A DNA stretch of 7,619 nucleotides from NCBI GenBank assembly GCA_016935885.1, contig JAFGQA010000292.1, positions 1 through 7,619 of the forward strand. The letters run 5' to 3'. Within the stretch, counting starts at the first letter, position 1; every line of letters starts with the position of its first letter. Below, piece after piece: positions 1 to 6,500 of this stretch. The translations under genes and the position numbers were made by a program. The notes beneath the pieces are model-generated. The model worked only from the letters and a program-made list of their open reading frames with translations. It was not told where the DNA came from and made no database searches. The stretch is from Phycisphaerae bacterium. GTDB taxonomy: Bacteria; Planctomycetota; Phycisphaerae; UBA1845; UTPLA1.

Positions 1-7
1 GCGCCAT

Positions 8-29
8 GGTTCGAGCTGGAGCTCGAACC
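8..29. repeat. Perfect palindrome, 10-bp arms with 2-nt centre
   Basis: The arm GGTTCGAGCT (8-17) is followed by GG and then its exact reverse complement AGCTCGAACC (20-29). It lies upstream of the AraC-type fragment. It could be a dyad operator, a hairpin in a transcript, or chance symmetry inside the end of an upstream coding region, since the +1 frame is open from 1 to 126. It is not followed by a T-run, so it is not a classic terminator. The symmetry is certain; the function is unknown. Confidence 0.5.
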
Positions 30-110
30 TACGGAGAACCAAGACGTCCGTCGTGCAAGGTTACTTCTGGGACACCACACTAGCCCGGGTTCGACAGTTG
101 CGCGACCGAG

Positions 111-296
111 ATGGCTGATTTGTTAGAGAACTCGGTCACGGCCCCCGGTCTTCTCCACACGAGCATGTCCATCCAGGAGGTGGCGAATAAGTGCGGTTTC
201 CGGCGTCAGGACTACTTCTGCACCTGGTTCAGACAGCAGACCCGCACCACCCCCACCGCCTTCCGATCATCAATTCAAATAAGATCATTCAAGTGA
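111..296 (+). pseudogene. C-terminal fragment of an AraC-family transcriptional regulator (second helix-turn-helix only)
   Basis: The 61-residue reading frame carries the hallmark of the second HTH of AraC/XylS regulators. Residues 19-30 (MSIQEVANKCGF) match the usual 'siqeIA..cGF' helix. Residues 35-40 (YFCTWF) match 'YFsr.F', and residues 46-52 (TTPTAFR) match the terminal 'G.tP..yR', although the usual Gly is replaced by Thr. The frame ends at TGA 294-296. In the same frame a TAG stands at 81-83, so the first HTH and the ligand or sensor domain found in full-length members (about 250-300 residues) are absent. There is no good ribosome binding site before ATG 111. A second frame (2-118) reads VRQLRDRD just upstream and could be the other side of a frameshift, but that stretch is not clearly AraC-like. 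The most likely reading is a decayed or truncated regulator gene. A true short gene is less likely. Any link to control of the downstream giant gene is unproven. Confidence 0.6.
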
Positions 297-445
297 AAAC
301 GATTCTTTGCGGAACGGGGCATTCCAGCCTTGACTTTGGCTTTGGTGCAGGCGGAAACTGCCAGGGTGATGTGTAACAAGTAGAGCGAGGTTAGGTGGTA
401 TCCCTCTTCTTGTGTGGCCGGGGTCGTAACAAAGGAGTATCGGCC
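297..445 (+). other. Leader between the AraC fragment and the giant gene; no confident promoter
   Basis: This 149-base stretch has no coding signal. A TTGACT hexamer at 330-335 resembles a sigma70 -35 box, but no TATAAT-like hexamer lies 16-18 bases downstream, and GG/GC spacing does not fit sigma54. No T-tailed hairpin terminator for the upstream fragment is seen. The only clear elements are the ribosome binding site at 431-437 and the short inverted repeat that brackets it. Confidence 0.5.
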
Positions 446-446
446 A
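415..446 (+). promoter_or_regulatory. Inverted repeat flanking the ribosome binding site
   Basis: TGGCCG (415-420) and its exact complement CGGCCA (441-446) could pair in the mRNA to form a 6-bp GC-rich stem with a 20-nt loop. The loop holds the Shine-Dalgarno AAAGGAG, and the A of the start codon is the last base of the stem. Two G-U pairs could extend it. The symmetry is seen directly. An effect on translation is an inference, and a 6-bp match can arise by chance. Confidence 0.25.
431..437 (+). promoter_or_regulatory. Ribosome binding site of the giant gene
   Basis: AAAGGAG is a near-perfect Shine-Dalgarno sequence ending 8 bases before ATG 446. It fixes the start, because the encoded protein then begins directly with a Lys/Arg-rich segment and hydrophobic core of a signal peptide. 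Confidence 0.85.
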
Positions 447-553
447 TGAATCACTCCTCGTTTCTCCGCAGTGTCGGCCGCCGTCTGGCTCGAAGGAGAT
501 TCCTCGCGATCGGCGCATGCCTGGCGGCATGTTCCGCGGCGAGTATGGCGCAG
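446..553 (+). other. Signal peptide region with twin-arginine-like and lipobox-like motifs
   Basis: Residues 1-36 show a basic n-region with Arg at 8, 12, 13, 16, 17 and 18, then a hydrophobic core (about 19-32) and a small-residue end. RRRFL at 16-20 fits the RRxFL core of twin-arginine signals. LAAC at 26-29 fits the lipoprotein box [LVI][ASTVI][GAS]C, which would make Cys29 the lipidated residue. Alternatively SMA|Q (33-36) is a good signal peptidase I site. Export is well supported. Which route (Sec or Tat) and which peptidase cannot be decided by eye. Confidence 0.8.
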
Positions 554-3500
554 GAGTGCGCTCTCTACCCGATCGCGCTGTCGGCCGATACAGTCCAGGG
601 CCTCACGCCGGGTACCGTGCTTGTGGACGTGTACAACGGCAACCAGCCGGGCAACTTCGGCTGGCTGACATGGGGCGGGAGTCCCAGCGTGCCGACCCTC
701 GTCAGGAGTCTCACTCCCCCGGGCGACAGCTCGTCGTACGCGAACCCCGACAATCCGTCCGATCATGAGATCAACCGCGGCGACTGGGTCGAAGGCAAAC
801 CCGGCGTTTCCAACAGCAAGAATGTCCGTGACACTCTGGATGCGCTCAAAGACATCGACATCATCGTCCCTGCCTGGGATGCCGTCAGGGGTCAAGGCAA
901 CAACGCTGACTATCGTGTGGCCGGGTTTGTTCGGATTCGCATCTTGAGTTACAGTCTGCCGGGTCAGAACCGGATCACTGCGCGCCTGATCGGCTTCGTG
1001 ACCTGCGGCGAAGAGAATCAGGCCCCGGTAACGGATGCCGGCGAAGACCAGACGGTCGTCATAACAAATGCAGCAGTCCTGAACGGCTCCGTGACCGACG
1101 ACGGCCTGCCGGCGCTCTCCGAAGTCCGTAGTCAGTGGTCCGTGGTCAGTGGCCCGGGCTCGGCATCATTCGCTGATCCTCTCGCGCCCGCCACGACGGC
1201 CACCTTCAGTGACATTGGTACGTACACGTTGCGCCTGACGGCCGACGATGGTGAGTTGACCGCGAGTGACGATGTCGCGATTACCGTGTTGCCCCCCAAC
1301 AAGCCCCCCGTGGCCCTCCCGCAGGATGTGGAAACGGACGAAGACGTGCCCGCTGACATCACGCTCGCAGGAACCGATCCAGACCAAGATCCGCTGACGT
1401 TTCTCGTGGTGGATGAGCCGACGAACGGTGTTTTGAGCGGCAGCGCGCCGGATATGACCTACACGCCCAACCCGGACTACTTCGGCCAGGACAGCTTCAC
1501 GTTCAAGGCCCACGACGGGCAGACTGATTCCGTGCCCGCGATAGTCAGCATCACCGTCAACCCGGTTAACGACACGCCGGTTGCCGACCCGCAGTCGCTG
1601 ACGACCGACGAAGACATGTCGCTCACCATCACCCTCGCGGCCTCCGACGTCGAGAACGATCCGTTGACCTATGCTGTGGCAATCTTCCCCGATCATGGGG
1701 TGCTTTCCGGTTCGGCTCCCGACCTCCTGTATGCTCCGAATCCGGACTGGCATGGCACCGACACCTTCTCTTTCGTCGTTTCTGATCTCTCCGCGACTTC
1801 CGCGGTCTCAATCGTGGCCATCCACGTCGCTTCCGTGAACGACACGCCCACTGCTGGCGCGCAGACTGTGAGTCTCGATGAAGATTCCACAGCGGCCGTT
1901 ATGCTGTCGGGCAGCGACGCGGACGACGATCCGTTGTCGTTCGAATTGCTCAGCGCACCATCGAACGGGGTCCTTGAGGGGACAGCCCCGAACCTTGTCT
2001 ATCGGCCGGCGGACAACTTCTACGGATCAGACTGCTTCGCGTTCCGCGTCAGTGATGGCCTGGTCTACTCGGACACGGCAAGCGTCATGCTCGCGGTGCA
2101 GTCGGTCAACGACACACCTGTGGCCAATCCGCAGGAAGTGACCACCGACGAAGACGTTTCCGTGGGCGTCACCCTGACCGGTTCGGACGTGGAGAATGAT
2201 GCGCTGTTCTTCGAGATCGTCAGCAGTCCCGCGAACGGCGATCTCTCCGGCACGCTGCCTGATCTGCTCTACATTCCCACTGCGGACTTCCACGGCGATG
2301 ACGACTTCAGATTTGCTGTCTGCGACGGATCCGCCACATCCGTGCCGGCCCTTGTCCACGTCACGATCGTGTCCGTTAACGATCCGCCCGCGGCCACGGC
2401 CGGCGCCGTCACTGTCATGGAGGACGAAGCGATCGCCATCGTTCTCACCGGGTCCGACCCCGACGGGGATCCCATCACGTTCGCCGTGCTGGATGGTCCT
2501 GCACACGGCAGCCTGAGTGGCGTGCCGCCTGATCTCACCTATGTCCCTGCGGCGGACTTCTTCGGCAGCGACAGCCTTGGTTTCACGGTGGGAGACGGAA
2601 TTCTCACATCGGCTGTCACGACGGTGACCATCGATGTGGTCCCGGTGAATGACGCGCCGGTGGCGCACTCACAAACGCTCACCACCGAAGAGGATATTCC
2701 ACTGCAAATCGTGTTGAACGCTACCGACGTCGACAACGGCGTGCTGACCTACGCAATCATGGAGGAACCGGCTCATGGTGTGCTGAGCGGCACGGCCCCC
2801 GATTTGCTCTACACGCCTGATCCCGACTACAATGGGTTGGACGCCCTCGCCTTCCAGGCAAGCGACGGGCAGACCGATTCCGTGCCGGCCGTCGTCAGCA
2901 TCACGGTCAACCCCATCAACGATCCGCCCGTTGCCCTCCCGCAGGACGTGAGCACCGATGAGGATGTCGCCCTCAATATTACCCTGAGCGGTTCGGACGC
3001 CGAGAATGATGCACTCGCGTTCGCCGTCGTGACTGGCCCCACCAACGGCGTGCTTGTGGGCACCGCGCCGGATCTGGAATATGCTCCCGCCACCGACTTC
3101 CACGGCGAAGACAGCCTCGTTTTCGTCGTGTCCGACGCCTCCGCGACCTCTGCGCCGGCCGTGGTTCGAATCGTTGTCATTTCCGTCAACGACCCACCTG
3201 TGGCCGAGGCCCAGTTGGTGACAACCGATGAGCGCACTCCTGTGGGCATCACGCTGACGGGCTCTGACATGGACAACGATCCGTTGACGTTTGCCATTAT
3301 TGAGGCCCCGCTCGGCGGATCGCTCAGCGGCGCCGCGCCGGACGTTACCTACACGCCCGACAACGGCTTCTGGGGCTCCGACAGCTTGACCTTCGAGGTC
3401 AGCGATGGATTCGCGACGTCCGCCCCCGCAACCGTGGCACTGGATGTGAGGCCTTTGCCGCGTTGCCGGACCTATACCACGGAAGCTGACTTCCAGGAGG

Positions 3501-6500
3501 GTGCGTTCCTCAACACCGACACCCTTGGACGAGACCAACTCCAACTCCGTAATAGCATGGAGGCCTTCAACAGCATTTGGATTGCCGTCTCGACGAAGGG
3601 TACCATCGTTCGAATCGACACCGAAACCGGCGAGGTGAAGGGCGAGTACTGGTCCTCACCCGAGGGTCAGCCGAAGAATCCGTCCCGCACGACGGTGGAC
3701 CTCAACGGCAATGTTTGGACCGCCAATCGTGCCGGCAACAGCGTGGTCCACATCGCGGTGCCCGAGAGCGGGCGCTGGATTGACAAGAACAACAACGGAC
3801 AGCTCGATACGTCAACGGGATATGGCGATATCCTGCCTTGGCCGAACACGGGTGGTGTGGATACCGATGGCGGCGTGGACACGGCCCAAGACGAGCTCAT
3901 CATTCACTACGTCAAAACAACCTCGTCCGGCACACGCCATGTCTCCGTAGACTCCAACAACAACGTCTGGGTCAGTGGCACGGGGAATCGGAGATGGGAC
4001 CTGATCGACGGCAATGTGGGGGAGATCATCCGCCGCGAGCCCTCGGTCGGGTTCGGCGGTTACGGCGGCCTGATCGATCCGAACGGCGTGATCTGGTCCT
4101 CGGGCAACGGACTCCTGCGATGGAACACCGCCCTGCCGTTGATCGGCTTCAACGGCGGCAACTGGGCGGGCTACGGCCACGCTGCCTACGGCATTGGCAT
4201 CGACAGTCACGGCAACATCTGGGTGTCGCAGTGGGGTGGGGGCAAGGTCCTCAAGTACGCGCCCGATGGCATGTTGCTGGGTGTATTCGACCACCATGGA
4301 TACCGGGCGCAGGGCGTCGCCGTGGACGGGGATGACTGCGTGTGGGTGGCGCATTCGTTGTCTGACGGTCACACGGTCGCCAAACTGAGAAACGACGGAA
4401 CTTGGGTCGGGAACGTCACGGTCGGGTCGGGGCCCACCGGGATCGCTGTAGATAACAACGGCAAGGTGTGGGTGTCGCTCTACCGGGACGGGCGAGCCGT
4501 GCGGATCGATCCGCACGCTGGACCGATCGGTGCCGATGGCGAAACCCCCGTGGGCGAAGTCGACCTGCGCACCCGCCACCTCGGCGGTGCGCTCTACAAC
4601 TACAGCGACATGACCGGCAGTACACTCACCGGCGTCCCCGAGATCGGCAGCTGGAGCGCTGTCTTCGACAGCGGCCTGCCCGGCGCCGAATGGGGCCGCA
4701 TCACATGGAACGCGCGTGTGCACAACGACGGCCTGCTGGACGTCCGTGTCGCAACCGGTGACGATCCAGACACGCTGGAAAGCTTCCAGCACGTGACCCT
4801 GAGCAGCAACCAGCTCACGGGTACCGGCCGCTATGCCAAGATCATGATCCTGTTCGACCGCGCGGCCAGCGGACACTCTCCCGAGGTCTACGACGTCACC
4901 ATCGGAACCAAGGGCTGTCAAGAGGAGACGATTGTCCCCGCCTGGGGCGTCTATGCCGGCGACGATGAACAAGTCGACTGGCCCGGCAGCTTCAAGCTCA
5001 ACGGCTCGGTCTGGCACAACGATTTCGGTTTCGATACCAATGTGCCCGTCGAGTGGACCGTGCTGAGCGGGCCCGGCGCGGTGACGTTCGAGGATGCCGC
5101 GGCCAAGGCCACATTCTGCGATTTCAGCGAGAAGGGCGTCTATGCCCTCAGGCTCCAGGCGGCGTCGGGAGCGGAGGTGCGCCAGGATGACCTGACGCTC
5201 AACGTGGTCCCGGTGAACCGGCCGCCGTGGGTTTATGTCGGTCCCGACCGTGCCATGCGGAGCTTCGCCACCCCGATGGCCCTGCAAGCTACGGCCCGTG
5301 ACGACGGTTTGCCCCAAGGTTCCACGATGAGCCTGCAGTGGACCCAGGAGATGGGCCCGGGCGATACGCAGTTCACTGATCCTCACTCGACCAACACAAC
5401 AGTCGCCTTCACCAACGCCGGCATCTACCTGCTCGAATTGACCGCGGATGACACGGAACTGGCCTACACTGACTGGCTGGAGGCGCGGATCGCAATGCTC
5501 TGCACCGTCAAGGATGTCCCCGGCATCGTCCAGTGGTGGCCGGGTAACCGCAACACGCGCGAGTGGGTGCGCGGGAACGATATCAATCTCTTCAACGATA
5601 GTGCCTACGCCCCGGCGAAGGTGTCCTACGGTTTCTCCTTCAACGGCAACAGTGACTTCGCCTCTGCGTTCGCCCATGAGAGTGCCAATGTCGGCGCCGG
5701 GACGGGCTTCACGCTCGAAATGTGGATCAAACCCGACAGCGCGCGCGACGGCCGAATCTTCGAGTGGTGCGACATAACGCACCAGGGCGTCTACTTCAGA
5801 CAGGAGGCCGACTACAACCGGTTCCAGGTCAACCTGGTGGACACCAACGGCGCCACGCACTGGATTGACTTCGACAACGCCCTTACGTACACCGGTTTCC
5901 AGCACATTGCCTTCACGTACGACAAATCCTCCGGCCAGGCATGTCTCTACAAGAATGCCGTGCTCACGCACTCCGTTAGCGTCGGATCGATCGCCTTGCG
6001 GACCGAGGGCGACATCTACATCGGCGGCAGCGTCGCGCCTCGATTCAAGGGCGTCATGGACGAGGTGACACTCTACAACCGCCCCCTCTATGCAGACGAG
6101 ATCCTGGCGGTCTATGTCTCCGATTTCGTGGGGAAGTGCCCGCTCGACAATAACCTGGCCCCCGTCGTGGACGCCGGACCCGATCTCGCCCTCCACGAGG
6201 CCGGCGACTCGGCGTGGCTTGCCGGCTCCGTCACGGATGACGAACTCCCCCCCATGTCGGACATCTACTCGGAGTGGACGAAGGTGGATGGTCCCGGGGA
6301 TGTCCTGTTCGCCGACCCCTTCTCGCCACAGACCAGCGCCGAGTTTTCCCAGCCCGGCATCTATGTGCTCCGCCTTACAGCCGATGACGGCTGTATTCTC
6401 GTTTCCGACGACGTTCAAGTCCGCGTCGCCACGCCCTGCGAAGTGGACGGCCCGGACGGCCTCGCCGCCCTCTGGCGCGCCAACTTCAGCCCACGCGACG

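Noticed and set aside
1..126. Open frame 1-126 on the + strand as the end of an upstream gene, and a tRNA-like GGTTCGA box
   Set aside because: The 41-residue frame shows no recognisable domain and is too short to judge. The GGTTCGA motif is part of the palindrome and is not accompanied by an acceptor stem, anticodon arm or CCA end.
330..335. TTGACT as a sigma70 -35 box for the giant gene
   Set aside because: No acceptable -10 hexamer lies 16-18 bases downstream; the sequence there is GGAAAC-like and GC-rich. A sigma54 reading also fails on spacing.
1304..3463. CRISPR array or other non-coding direct repeat
   Set aside because: The 270-bp periodicity is explained by protein domains. Similarity is at the amino-acid level with many synonymous differences and no short invariant repeat with unique spacers.
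1166..3544. Three further long minus-strand frames (1166-1753, 2027-2668, 2669-3544)
   Set aside because: They are also in register with the sense codons of the repeat array and look alike only because they are reverse complements of tandem repeats. No start signals or domains are seen.
3464..4525. Active streptogramin (virginiamycin B) lyase
   Set aside because: Only the propeller repeat pattern is similar. I could not identify the catalytic residues, and the location inside a giant exported adhesin-like protein argues against a resistance enzyme.
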